From: Cepaea nemoralis
Taxonomy: Eukaryota > Mollusca > Gastropoda > Stylommatophora > Helicidae
Assembly (NCBI GenBank): GCA_014155875.1
Contig: JACEFZ010002112.1
Span: 40,001 to 104,000, forward strand
Direction of reading: 5' to 3'
Length of the DNA stretch: 64,000 bases
The notes beneath the pieces are model-generated. The model had not been told where the DNA came from, did not search any database, and saw only the letters and a program-made list of their open reading frames with translations. Positions within the stretch are counted from its first letter, which is position 1. The number at the start of each line of letters is the position of its first letter. The translations under genes and the position numbers were made by a program. This document shows positions 35,392 through 46,189 of this stretch, one piece after another.

Positions 35392-36573
35392 TGTGACAGA
35401 ACGTCAGTGGCCCATGTCCTCAGGCCTTCTTTGGGTTTGGGTAAACAGGGGGAAACAGCTTTCGGGAACCCTCAGTTCTCTTATTCGCTCAATCACCATG
35501 GAAGATAGTTCTCTGGGATACTTTAACAACACGATCTTTTCATAGAACGATTAGATATATGTCTTGTCTTTGGGGAAAACCCGTTCGGGCGTCTTACCCC
35601 AAATACACACCAGTGCAACTTCTGGTGCAATTCATGTCCGTTCCAAGACCTACAGTTTGGTATTTGCAGAATGTCAATTTAATTCAAAAGATTGGGACAA
35701 CACTGCAACCTACTACTGGGGATATGAAAAGGTAATAATGGGGTTTTATTTAATACTTATAGACCTTGGTCTACCAAGCTAACTGGTTGTCTCGACTGGA
35801 GAGACGAATTGGCTAAACGGCAGTCTTGCCTTATTGCTAGTGGGTTGACCGTTGGCCAATCTAGCTTAGCGTATTGTTCTTGGCATTGCCTGGGAACGAA
35901 TCTGAGTAATATATCTTCCCAGATGATTTCACTTGTTCTTGGCAGCAGATGGGCGGGTGCTATCTTTCTTCCTACGGCCTGAACTCGGCATAGTAGCATC
36001 TCTCATTTAAATATAAACACATTATATAGCTACGGTATGCCGGAAGGAGGGAAGCGCTCCGTGAGGACGGTTTCCACCAGGCTATGATCTATCTTCTTGA
36101 GCCGGAAGAGGCTATCCACTGTGTTATCTCTTTCGTCTTTTAGCGGATGGGGTGGCCGGGTGAACTGACTGGTTGCTGGTCGATTATATCATCTAGTTCT
36201 ACGTGTAAGGTGAGGCACGGCCGGTACATTTCGGCGACAGCTCAGACAAGAGCAGCGGCCGGAAGGAGTAGTATCTTCTTTCCTATTCTTGCTGGGAATG
36301 GGGAACGACACTTCTTTACATACCGATAATTACCCACACAACACCACAAGAGCTTTATCGTGAGAAAGGCATGGTTTGCAAGTGAGAGATAAGCCTGGAA
36401 ATGAATGTGCCCAATAATAATAAAGGCTTGGTATGAGTGTGGAGAGTGAGTCTTGTAGGCAAAAAGTATCTAGGGTCAAACGACAGGACTTCGTCAAGCT
36501 AAAGGCCTAGTCTATAAAAGACGCCGCCAATCCAGGACCTCTGGTCAGGTCAGGCTAATTCACGCAGGTCTGG

Positions 36574-36605
<32 letters not shown>

Positions 36606-37636
36606 ATTATATATTTTGTTGATAGCAGCTGATGTGCTGAGACCATTAGGAGTCTCCATGTCGGCTGTACCAGAAGTTTAGGCTGGAGACGCTCACTAAT
36701 CTTTGTCATCTACATGGTCCTCCTTTTGACCGTAAAGTGAGCTGAAGGTCTAGACAGAACTTCTATGCCTAAAGCTATATGAACTGATGAAGCCTGGTCA
36801 AGTCATTGGCATACCAGGTAGCATGATTATAACTATGAGGGAGAGGCAAGGTTGGTCTTGGGCAAATGACAATTTGCGGTGATGGCGCATCTCAAGTCAT
36901 TTCAACGACATAGGCTCGAGAGCAGTTAGTTTCTTGTCTGGGCCTACGCATGATCATCCTGCATACCCATTTTGTACAGGACAGTGAAGGGCATCTATCC
37001 ATTACACATTCATGAACAATTCCCATTATTTGAAATCATACCCATCCTTGTCTGGGACAGCTGAAAGACTTTGACCCATTCCCCAAACACAAACTGTTCT
37101 CCTGATATTATTTCCCAACCACGATTGTGCCAAGTGAACCCATGGCACTTTCTCAGACTATTTGAGTGACTCTATCGTGTGGGCCACGGAAACCTGAAAG
37201 CCTGTTGTTCGAACAACCTACGCTGGAAAGAGAGGCCTACGGATTTCTCCGGGTGAGGTGGATGTGAACTAGATGAACAATATTAAGATCTGTGGTCTAT
37301 GATGTTCAGAGTTATGTTGCTTCATGTCTGGACTAGAGTTATCTCCTCAGTTTCTTTATAAACTTTTATAGGTTCATCTGTCTTGATGTTTTTCTGTGCT
37401 GTCATTTATTAAGATATTAAATTCTAATTATAGTTACTGAGACGATTGTCATGTTAGGTTTGTGTCAGCCAGAAAGACACTGCAGGAAATAGACCCCGAG
37501 GTCGAAAGAGAGAGTGACAGTGAGTCCGGGGAACGGAGGAGGGTTGGCAAGCAAAGACCTATCACAGCCAGGGCTATAGAGAATTATTTAAACATTTTGA
37601 CAGGGCTATTGGGGACCCTCCACGTAGCTTGGTACA
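35392..37636 (+). repeat. 5' LTR
   Basis: Starts TGTGACAGAACGTCAGTGGC and is collinear with 42219-44445 to the end CACGT-GCTTGG-ACA. It includes a (TA)n run at 36583-36600 and lacks a 10-12 bp deletion seen in the 3' copy (near 36250). TG...CA ends fit an LTR. I could not match a tRNA primer site just downstream with confidence; a TGG-starting candidate begins at about 37642. Confidence 0.8.
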
Positions 37637-37881
37637 ATTTCTGGGGGTACGTCGCGGGATATTTGAAATCCTGGTGGAGTTCTGACGGATATAGTGATAG
37701 GGGACAGATATTCTTGTCTACTATCAATAGGTTCTGCCTACCGTACCTGGCTATTGTCTATACTCTTCCTGACACAGACTGACCGACATACGATGTGTTG
37801 TGGTCATGTAAAATAACCAGTTGTGTACTTGAGATTGAATATTAATATACAATTACCTCTTCCCTTACCCTTTAGTTTAAG

Positions 37882-39207
37882 ATGGCATCAGCTAAATTTA
37901 ATGTTGCTGAAGTTCAGGCTACAGGGCGTGAGATGGGTTATGATGGGGCGGAGTTACAGAAATATGTTCAGGAAGTGGAAAGAGACTTCAGACAGGCTGT
38001 GCGCGAAGCCAAGAAAATTGAGGCTGAGGCTAGGAAGATGGAGGTCGAGCAGGCAGTCAGAGACCATGAGTTCCGTATGAGGGAGTTGGAGCTGAAAGCT
38101 CAAACTGCCAAGGAAAGCGAGGGTGCAGTTGGAGGCGCAGTTCTCCCTGACTCAACAACTTCTAGTGGCGGTCCATACCAGGCAATGAAGTTCCCATTGC
38201 TCCCGTTCGATGAACACAAAGATAAGATCGACCAGTATCTTCACAGATTTCAGTCGATGGCTTTGGCTATGGGATTGGAACGTGGGAAGTGGAACTTGAA
38301 ACTCTCACAGGGCCTGAGGGGGACCGCGTACGAGGTCTTCTCAAGGTTGCCACCTGGTATGGAGAATGACTATGAGGCCCTGGAAAAAGCGTTATTGAAA
38401 AGGCTCCAGATGACGGCCCATACATACCGACAGCAGTTCAGAAAGTCAAAGAGAGAGCCAGGGGAGATGTTCGCAGCCTACAGCGTTAGACTTAAGTCTT
38501 ACCTTTTGAAGTGGATGTCATTAGCTGGATTTGCTAACGAATATGAAAGTTTAGAAGAATTAGTGGTCGTGGACCAAATGAAGAGAATGATGCCTAAGCC
38601 ATTGCAAACCTTCGTGCTTGAAAATGGGGCAGAAAGGTTAGACGTAGTAAACACATTAGCGGAAAGGTATGTGCTAGCTCATGGGGATATTGGGGAATTG
38701 TCACAACCCAATCCCCGACCACCATACACATGGTCTGGAAAGAAGAAGAACCCTAAAACAGCCCACACCAAGAAGGAGGATCCTTTCGATAAAGTTCCAA
38801 TTAAGAAACCCTCTGGTAAGAGTCCACCTGGATCTCCTAAAAGAAAGTGGAGTGAAAAGTGGTGCGCCTACTGCAAATCTCTCACACACAATACGGCCGA
38901 TTGCCGGCGCAAACAGAAAGACTCTCACTATGCTGCCTGTCTTGTAGAAACCGGGGAAGGGTCTAACAGGGAGGTAGAAGGGAGGGGTCTTGAGAACAAA
39001 GATTTCGAGAAACCGCCAGTAGTAGAGACGATACTTGTGAACGGACAACCAGTCGAGTGTCTCTATGACACAAGTCTGCAGTTTGAGGCCGTAATTTCCT
39101 CACACTTAGTGAGCCCAGAGCAGCTAACTGGGGAGTCTATTGAGATTCAAACGGCAACCAAGAGTGCGGTAGCGATGTCTCTTCCGATTGCGAAGGTAGA
39201 CATCTAA
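37882..39207 (+). pseudogene. gag-protease of the Gmr1-like element
   Basis: ATG at 37882 opens a 441-codon frame. Residues about 20-95 are Glu/Arg/Lys-rich and probably coiled coil (QEVERDFRQAVREAKKIEAE). Residues 100-260 are gag capsid-like (FPLLPFDEHKDKIDQYLHRF, a SCAN/retrotransposon-gag type helix bundle). One CCHC zinc knuckle, C-x2-C-x4-H-x4-C, lies at 328-341. A retropepsin-like segment begins about 380, with the active-site triplet Asp-Thr-Ser at 396-398 where Asp-Thr-Gly or Asp-Ser-Gly is expected. The TAA at 39205 cuts the protease; the same frame continues beyond it (ILGCRYVFVG) to a TGA at 39400. Gag assembles the particle and the protease matures it; here the protease is probably inactive. 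Confidence 0.8.
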
Positions 39208-39426
39208 TCGAAATATGTTACCGGCACTATCCAGGCAGCCGTTCTGCTAGATCCGATCTTCCCAATGATCTTGGGTTGTCGCTACGTCTTTGTAGGGATC
39301 CCAACAGAACCCATGTACGTAGGGGCAATGCAAACCAGATCTCAATCGGGAGATGAGCAGACGCCGGCCTTGATCGTGAATCCCTTGCCTGGGGAGTTAT
39401 GAGCTGCTCAAAGCCAGGATGCTACT

Positions 39427-41370
39427 TTGCAACCTTGCTTCAACCAGTTGCCAAAAAGTTCTGACCCACCAAGACGGGGTCAGTATTATATGAAGAATCG
39501 GTTACTGTACCGGAGAGCCGGGGTGGAGGAACGCCAGCATGGACAGCTGGTAGTTCCTAAGGCCTATCGGGAACAACTTCTTCATATGGGACACACCATT
39601 TCATTCAGTGGACATATGGGTGTCGGGGCAACACTCCATCGCATTTCCTGCCATTACTACTGGCTAGGGATGACTGGAGACGTGCGTCGGTACGTCAAGT
39701 CGTGCCCAGAGTGTCAGCGTGTGGCACCAAAACACTGGACGGCTCCGGTAGTCTTGGGTGACATGCCCATTATGAACTCTCCTTTCGAGAGAGTTGCCAT
39801 CGATCTTGTTGGTCCTCTTCCTCGGACTAGGAAGAGGAATATGTATATTCTGACGATGGTGGATTGCTGTTCCATGTGGGGCGAGGCGATACCGTTGGCC
39901 ACAATCGACTCTAAGCGAGTGGCTGATGCACTGATGGAGACCTTTACTCGGTTGGGATGTCCAAACCAGATCCTATCGGACAATGGGTCTCAGTTCTGTG
40001 GTAAGCTGATGGAGGAAGTCTTTCGTATCTTCCAGACTAACCACATTCACACAAGCCCATACCACCCTCAGTCGAATGGGCAAGTAGAGAGGTTTAATGG
40101 TACCTTGATGACCATGCTTCGGAAGCTGGCTCAAGAAAAACCGGACAGATGGGATGAGTATATCCCAGCCGCCTTGTTCGCCTATCGGGAGGTTCCCCGT
40201 GGGTCGATCGGGTTGCCACAAGCCACTCTACTATTCGGGAGACCAATCAAGGGTCCCTTAGAAGCCCTATTGAGATGTTGGACAGAGGAGGAAACTTCCG
40301 AAGAAGTTGTATCCTCATATAAATACGTCGAAGAGTTAAAGAAGAAACTCCAGACGGGTTGGGCTTTGGCTGCTCAGAATCTGAGGGCGACCAGAAAGAG
40401 ACACTCGGCCTACTACAATAGAAGGACGAAAGATAGGTCTCTTAAGGTGGGGGGTCGGGTTCTGTTGTTACTTCCAGTAGGTTCCAATAAACTCGAGATT
40501 GGGTGGCAGGGGCCTTTCCCGGTGGAAAGGGTTGTGTCCCGCACCAACTATGCCATCCGGATCAGGGGGAAATCCAAAATCTTCCACATTAACCTCCTCA
40601 AAAAGTATGAAGAACGATCTGATGGTACTTCTCTCCCACTCATGACTATGTCGGTCGCGATGGAAACTGAATCGGGCGAAGACGCGGATAGGGAGCATCC
40701 TTTACACCCTGAGGAAACCTATAGGGATGTACATATAAATCCTGATCTGTCGGCTGACGAAGCAGACCGGGTCATCCGTTTGTTGGAGTTCCATCAGCAG
40801 ATTCTTACCGATCGGCCAGCGCGGACAGGGTTGGTCGAGTTTGATATGACTCTGACTACCCAAGACCCTGTTTGCCAAAAAGTATATCCAGTGCCCTTTT
40901 CGAAAGAGAAGGCCCTGGAAGCCGAAATCCAGAAGCTTCTGGACGATGACATCATCACTCCTTCGACTTCTCCTTATAATGCCGGGGTTGTCTTGTTGAG
41001 GAAGCCCAGTGGGGAGCACCGCCTATGTATTGATTACAGGCATTTAAACAGTTGTACGACATTCCAAGTTGAACCTTTACCGAACACAAATCAACTGTTT
41101 GTCAGACTAAATAAGGCAAAGTACTTTTCGATAATTGATCTAAGCCGGGGATATTATCAGATCCCTGTGAAGCCCGAGGTTCGCCCCTTGCTCGCCTTCA
41201 GTACTCCGAGCGGGCATTACGAATTCAAGGTGATGCCATTTGGGCTGAGCAATGCGCCCAGTGTGTTCACCCGCATGATGAGAATGTTATTAGAGCCTTT
41301 AAAGGATCCCTCTGTGGTCTCGTTTATGGATGATATTCTCATCGCGTCTGACAATCTGTGGATCACTTGA
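39427..41370 (+). pseudogene. Integrase followed by reverse transcriptase (pol)
   Basis: A 647-codon frame collinear with gag. Integrase comes first: an HHCC zinc region at about residues 50-102 (HMGH, then KSCPECQRV), catalytic core with Asp in ERVAIDLVGPL at about 127, Asp in ILSDNGSQF at about 187 and Glu in SNGQVERFNG at about 223, then a GPY/F-like module at about 355-395 (GWQGPFPVERVVSRTNYAIR). After an acidic linker comes reverse transcriptase: EIQKLLDDDIITPSTSPYNA, LCIDYRHLN, YFSIIDLSRGYYQIPV, LAFSTPSGHYEFKVMPFGLS and the catalytic FMDD at about 633-636. A one-base loss right after FMDDILIASD shifts the frame and ends it. All catalytic residues named are present. Confidence 0.9.
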
Positions 41371-42191
41371 AGTCCTTGGGACAGATCTTCACAAGGTTAA
41401 AAAAGGAAGGGTTAACCACCCGTCCAGCCAAATGCATGATTGGCTATCAGTCCTTGCAATTTCTGGGACATACTATTACCCCAGGGGGACTGGTACCGGA
41501 AGAAAAGAATATTGAGAAGGTCAGACTCGCACCCCGTCCTAAATCCAAAAAGGATGCTAGGTCTTTCTCGTCTCTGTGTGGGTTTTAACAGAAATTTATT
41601 CCGAGGTTCAACGAAATTGGGGCGCCGTTAACCGAAACCCTGAAGAAAGAATCGCCAGATCCTATAGTCTGGACCCCGAGCTGTGAAGAAGCTTATGGGA
41701 AGCTAAAACAGGCTTTACTGGATAGGCCAGTCAAGCAACTCCCAAATTTTGAGAAAACGTTTGTTCTAAGAACCAACGCGAGTAACATAAGGATTGGGGC
41801 AACTCTGTTGCAGGAAGGCCGAAATGATACTTCGGTGCTATGTCCGGTGGCGTATGCCAGTAGAAAACTGTTACCCGCGGAACGGAATTACTCCACCGTG
41901 GAACGGGAATGTCTAGCTCTAGTGTGGGCGGTACAGAAATTTCAACCTTATCTGTATGGAGTACCGTTCAAGGTACAATCCGACCATCAACCTCTGACGT
42001 TTTTGGCAACTTCTAAGAAACTGAACGCGAGGTTAATGAGATGGTCATTGCTCCTACAACCGTATCAGTTCACGGTCGAATACATCCCCGGAAGGGAGAA
42101 TGTGGGAGCGGATCTCCTATCACGGCATCCTATGATGTCATGTGAGGGTGGGGTCATTCGAACAGAACCTCTGGCAGTAGAAAGTTCATAG
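41358..42191 (+). pseudogene. RT thumb and RNase H (pol C-terminus)
   Basis: After the frameshift, DHLKSLGQIFTRLKKEGL and QFLGHTITPGGLVPEEKNIE complete the RT. A TAA at 41586 follows, then FIPRFNEIGAPLTETLKKES. RNase H reads VLRTNASNIRIGATLLQE, where the first catalytic Asp (usually RTDAS) is Asn, then AERNYSTVERECLALVWAVQ with the catalytic Glu, and SDHQPLTFL, EYIPGRENVGADLLSRH. The frame ends at 42191, only 27 bp before the 3' LTR, so no integrase follows RNase H. This confirms the domain order. Confidence 0.88.
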
Positions 42192-42218
42192 GGTTCGACT
42201 TTCTTAAGATGGGGCCTA

Positions 42219-44445
42219 TGTGACAGAACGTCAGTGGCCCATGTCCTCAGGCCTTCTTTGGGTTTGGGTAAACAGGGGGAAACAAGCTTTCGGGAACCCT
42301 CAGTTCTCTTATTCGCTCAATCACCATGGAAGATAGTTCTCTGGGATACTTTAACAACACGATCTTTTCATATAACGATTATATATATATCTTGTCTTTG
42401 GGGAAAATCCGTTCGGGCGTCTTACCCCAAATACACACCAGTGCAACTTCTGGTGCATTTCATGTCCGTTCCAAGACCTACAGTTTGGTATTTGCAGAAT
42501 GTCAATTTAATTCAAAAGATTGGGACAACACTGCAACCTACTACTGGGGATATGAAAAGGTAATAATGGGGTTTTATTTAATACTTATAGACCTTGGTCT
42601 ACCACGCTAACTGGTTGTCTCGACTGGAGAGACGAATTGGCTAAACGGCAGTCTTGCCTTATTGCTAGTGGGTTGACCGTTGGTCAATCTAGCTAAGCGT
42701 ATTGTTCTTGGCATTGCCAGGGAACGAATCTGAGTAATATATCTTCCCAGATGATTTCACTTGTTCTTGGTAGCAGATGGGCGGGTGCTATCTTTCTTCC
42801 TACGGCCTGAACTCGGCATAGTAGCATCTCTCATTTAAATATAAACACATTATATAGCTACGGTATGCCGGAAGGAGGGAAGGGCTCCGTGAGGACGGTT
42901 TCCACCAGGCTATGATCTATCTTCTTGAGCCGGAAGAGGCTATCCACTGTGTTATCTCTTTCGTCTTTTAGCGGATGGGGTGGCCGGGTGAACTGACTGG
43001 TTGCTGGTCGATAAAATCATCTAGTTCTACGTGTAAGGTGAGGCACGGCCGGTACATTGCGGCGACAGCTCAGACAAGGAAGGAGTAGTATCTTCTTTCC
43101 TATTCTTGCTGGGAATGGGGAACGACACTTCTTTAAATACCGATAATTACCCACACAACACCACAAGAGCTTTATCGTGAGAAAGGCATGGTTTGCATGT
43201 GAGAGATAAGCCTGGAAATGAATGTGCCCAATAACAATAAAGGCTTGGTATGAGTGTGGAGAGTGAGTCTTGTAGGCAAAAAGTATCTAGGGTCAAACGA
43301 CAGGACCTCGTCAAGCTGAAGGCCTAGTCTAGAAAAGACGTCGCCAATCCAGGACCTCTGGTCAGGTCAGGCTAATTCACGTAGGTCTGGTAAAAAAATA
43401 TATATCTATTAATATTATATATTTTGTTGATAGCAGCTGATGTGCTGAGACAATTAGGAGTCTCCATGTCGGCTGTACCAGAAGTTTAGGCTGGAGACTC
43501 TCATTAATCTTTGTCATCTACAGGGTCCTCCTTTTGACCGTAAAGTGAGCTGAAGATCTCGACATAACTTCAATGCCTAAAGCTATATGCAACTGATGAA
43601 GCCTGGTCAAGTCATTGGCCATACCAGGTAGCATGTTTATAAGTATGAGGGAGAGGCAAGGTTGGTCTTGGGCAAATGACAATTTGCGGTGATGGCGCAT
43701 CTCAAGTCATTTCAACGACATAGGCTCGAGAGCAGTTAGTTTCTTGTCTGGGCCTACGCATGATCATCCTGCATACCCATTTTGTACAGGACAGTGAAGC
43801 GCATCTATCCATTACACATTCATGAACAATTCCCATTATTTGAAATCATACCCATCCTTGTCTGGGACAGCGAAAGACTTTGACCCATTCCCCAAACACA
43901 AACTGTTCTCCTGATATTATTTCCCAACCACAATTGTGCCAAGTGATCCCATGGCACTTTCTCAGACCAATTGAGTGACTCTATCGTGTGGGCCACGGAA
44001 ACCTGAAAGCCTGTTGTTCGAACAACCTACGCTGGAAAGAGAGGCCTACGGATTTGTCCGGGTGAGGTGGATGTGAACTAGATGAACAATATTAAGATAT
44101 GTGGTCTATGATGTTCAGAGTTATGTTGCTTCATGTCTGGACTAGAGTTATCTCCTCAGTTTCTTTATAAACTTTTATAGGTTCAACTGTCTTGATGTTT
44201 TTCTGTGCTGTCATTTATTAAGATATTAAATTCTAATTATAGTTACTGAGACGATTGTCATGTTAGGTTTGTGTCAGCCAGAAAAACACTGCAGGAAATA
44301 GACCCCGTGGTCGAAAGAGAGAGTGACAGTGAGTCCGGGGAACGGAGGAGGGTTGGCAAACAAAGACCTATCACAGCCAGGGCTATAGAGAATTATTTAA
44401 ACATTTTGACAGGGCTATTGGAGACCCTCCACGTTGCTTGGCACA
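42219..44445 (+). repeat. 3' LTR
   Basis: Collinear with 35392-37636. It is preceded by CTTAAGATGGGGCCTA, a weak polypurine-tract candidate. Differences from the 5' copy are scattered substitutions, small indels and a 10-12 bp deletion near 43078. It runs directly into a (CA)n tract. Confidence 0.85.
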
Positions 44446-45138
44446 CACACACACACACACACATACACACTGTGTGTGTGTGTGTGTATGTGCGCGTGTG
44501 TGTGTGTAACAACAAAAAGAAGAATGAGTAGTAGGAGGAAGAAGAAAGCACTGGGCCGATAGAGGTTCAGAGGATCAGAAGCAACTAAGTCATCACCATC
44601 ACAAGCAACCAAAAAAAAAAAAAATAAAAAATAAAATAAAAGCAACCACAACATTAGAAAGAAAACACATCTCAAATTTATCATGAGGACGTTGAACTTA
44701 TGAATATCCAAGTTGACCAAACAACACCCAGCTGGTTCATCAGAAACCACATTTAAATACATCGCCACCACTGCCCGCCCGCTTTCAAGTTACACATGTC
44801 TCATCTCATCTCATCATGTTCCTCTTGTCCCTTGCGGTGTCGAGGTGAAGTATAAACAGCGGGAGAGTGCCCGCTCATGGGTTCATGTATCGATATTCCC
44901 ATGGACTTTGTTATACCCTGCGTCCATCGTTTACGTGGTCGGCCTCTTCCTCTGTTTCCCTCTGGTATGTACAGCATTGCTTGTTGTGGTATACTGTTAG
45001 TTGGTAACCTACGTGCATGGCCAAACCATTTGACTTGCTGCTTAAAATCTATCGGCCCAGTGCTTTCTTCTTCCTCCTACTACTCATTCTTCTTTTTGGT
45101 GTTACACACACACACACGCACATACACACACACACACA

Positions 45139-45176
<38 letters not shown>

Positions 45177-45258
45177 CAAGCAACGTGGAGAGTCCCCAAT
45201 AGCCCTGTCAAAATGTTTATATAATTCTCTATAGCCCTGGCTGTGATAGGTCTTATTT
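44341..45258. repeat. Large imperfect palindrome at the 3' LTR edge
   Basis: The left arm (about 44356-44560) holds the LTR end, a CA/TG microsatellite hairpin and then AGAAGAATGAGTAGTAGGAG...GCACTGGGCCGATAGA. The right arm (about 45050-45258) is its reverse complement in reverse order: TCTATCGGCCCAGTGC, the TG/CA tract, then ACCAAGCAACGTGG and CTGTGATAGGTC. The arms are about 200 bp and separated by about 490 bp of other DNA. The right arm extends past the microsatellite into LTR sequence, so a piece of LTR end was copied in inverted orientation. Confidence 0.85.
44810..45046 (-). pseudogene. LINE reverse transcriptase C-terminal fragment in the palindrome loop
   Basis: The minus strand reads QQVKWFGHARRLPTN, IPEGNRGRGRPRKRWTQGIT and KSMGIS: the WxGHxRR and RGRGRPRKRWxxGI blocks of LINE ORF2 ends. 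About 75 codons remain. Confidence 0.7.
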
Positions 45259-45315
45259 ACAATAGTAAAATCTAGTGCCGCTGTAACACCCACTTTAGTC
45301 CTGATTTCTTCATTT

Positions 45316-45479
45316 CTTCTTCTTCTTCTTCTTCTTCTTCTTCTTCTTCTTCTTCTTCTTCTTCTTCTTCTTCTTCTTCTTCTTCTTCTTCTTCTTCTTC
45401 TTCTTCTTCTTCTTCTTCTTCTTCTTCTTCTTCTTCTTCTTCTTCTTCTTCTTCTTCTTCTTCCTTCTTCTTCTTCTTT
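45316..45479. repeat. Long (TTC)n tract
   Basis: About 50 nearly uninterrupted TTC/CTT triplets (GAA on the other strand). The 258-codon minus frame across it ends in a polyglutamate artefact. Confidence 0.97.
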
Positions 45480-46175
45480 CGTTCGCTTGAAATATGTCTA
45501 TATCTGCAATGTTGTCTCCTGTATAAATTTAACTGTCTTTTGCAGTTCACACAGTGGTCCATAGAGTTTATCTTCCACTGTCGTCTCTCTAGGCCGTAAG
45601 GTTTGCCTAGATATGTTATATTTTGGGCAGTCTTGGAATATGTGCTCTGCTGTCTGCGACGCCAATCCACATGTGCACATGGCTGATTCAAAAAACTTGA
45701 ATTTGGTATACATGTGGTTGCGTAATCTATTGTGTCCTGTACTGAGGCGCAGAATAATGACTTGTTCTGGTCTGTCCATAACGTGGTAGTCATCTTAGCA
45801 GGTTTTGGTGGCTTTCTGACTGATTTGATCATTCTTTTCTTTTGGTGGTATGTAACAGGTACATCAGGCTGTTCTTCTTTGGCTCCTTCTTTAGCCAATT
45901 GATCAGCTCTGTAGTTTCCGGATACTCCACAGTGGGATGGTATCAACTGTATGGTGACCTTATGCTGACTGCTAAGTTCAGAAAGTGGTGTCCTTAGTAC
46001 TGGCAATTTCCCAGACAGGAGCGCCTTGAGTACTGTCAGTAGCACCACAGGTTGTGTACCATTGCTAGTTTTTAGTATTTTTTTCCAGTTGCCATCTTGA
46101 TTGCCTCAATTTCAGCATCATAGTTATGGCAGTACTTTCCTGTCGGTAATCTGGCTTTGCCTCTAGTTCTTAATT
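45480..46175 (-). pseudogene. RNase H and C-terminal domain, second copy of the 29450-30125 family
   Basis: The minus strand reads ARLPTGKYCHNYDAEIEAIK, VTIQLIPSHCGVSGNYRADQ and, in another frame, LSTGHNRLRNHMYTKFK and MCTCGLASQTAEHIFQDC. It is parallel to 29450-30125 with an extra segment of about 60 bp before the SHCGV block. The GNDRAD motif is changed to GNYRAD, so the catalytic Asp region is damaged. The (GAA)n tract follows its 3' end directly. Confidence 0.75.
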
Positions 46176-46189
46176 TCTTATATGATCTC

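Larger units (their letters stand above)
35392..44445 (+). mobile_element. Gmr1-like Ty3/gypsy LTR retrotransposon (integrase before RT)
   Basis: Two LTRs of about 2.2 kb flank a 4.6 kb body coding for gag, protease, integrase, reverse transcriptase and RNase H in that order, all on the plus strand. Ty3/gypsy elements normally end with integrase; integrase first is the order of Ty1/copia and, among gypsy elements, of the Gmr1 lineage. The protein motifs are gypsy-type. Stops at 39205 and 39400, a shift near 41350 and a stop at 41586 disrupt the single original frame. Both LTR outer ends abut CA-repeat DNA, so a CACAC target duplication is possible but ambiguous. LTRs differ by roughly 2-3 percent by eye, pointing to a fairly recent insertion. 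Confidence 0.85.

Noticed and set aside
37462..37782. An extra gene at the 5' LTR boundary of the Gmr1-like element
   Set aside because: The 106-codon frame has no ATG at its start, lies largely inside the LTR and is recreated in the 3' LTR copy; no domain is visible.
45272..45480. Acidic (poly-Glu) protein domain fused to RNase H
   Set aside because: The Glu run is the TTC microsatellite read on the minus strand after a decayed LINE end.
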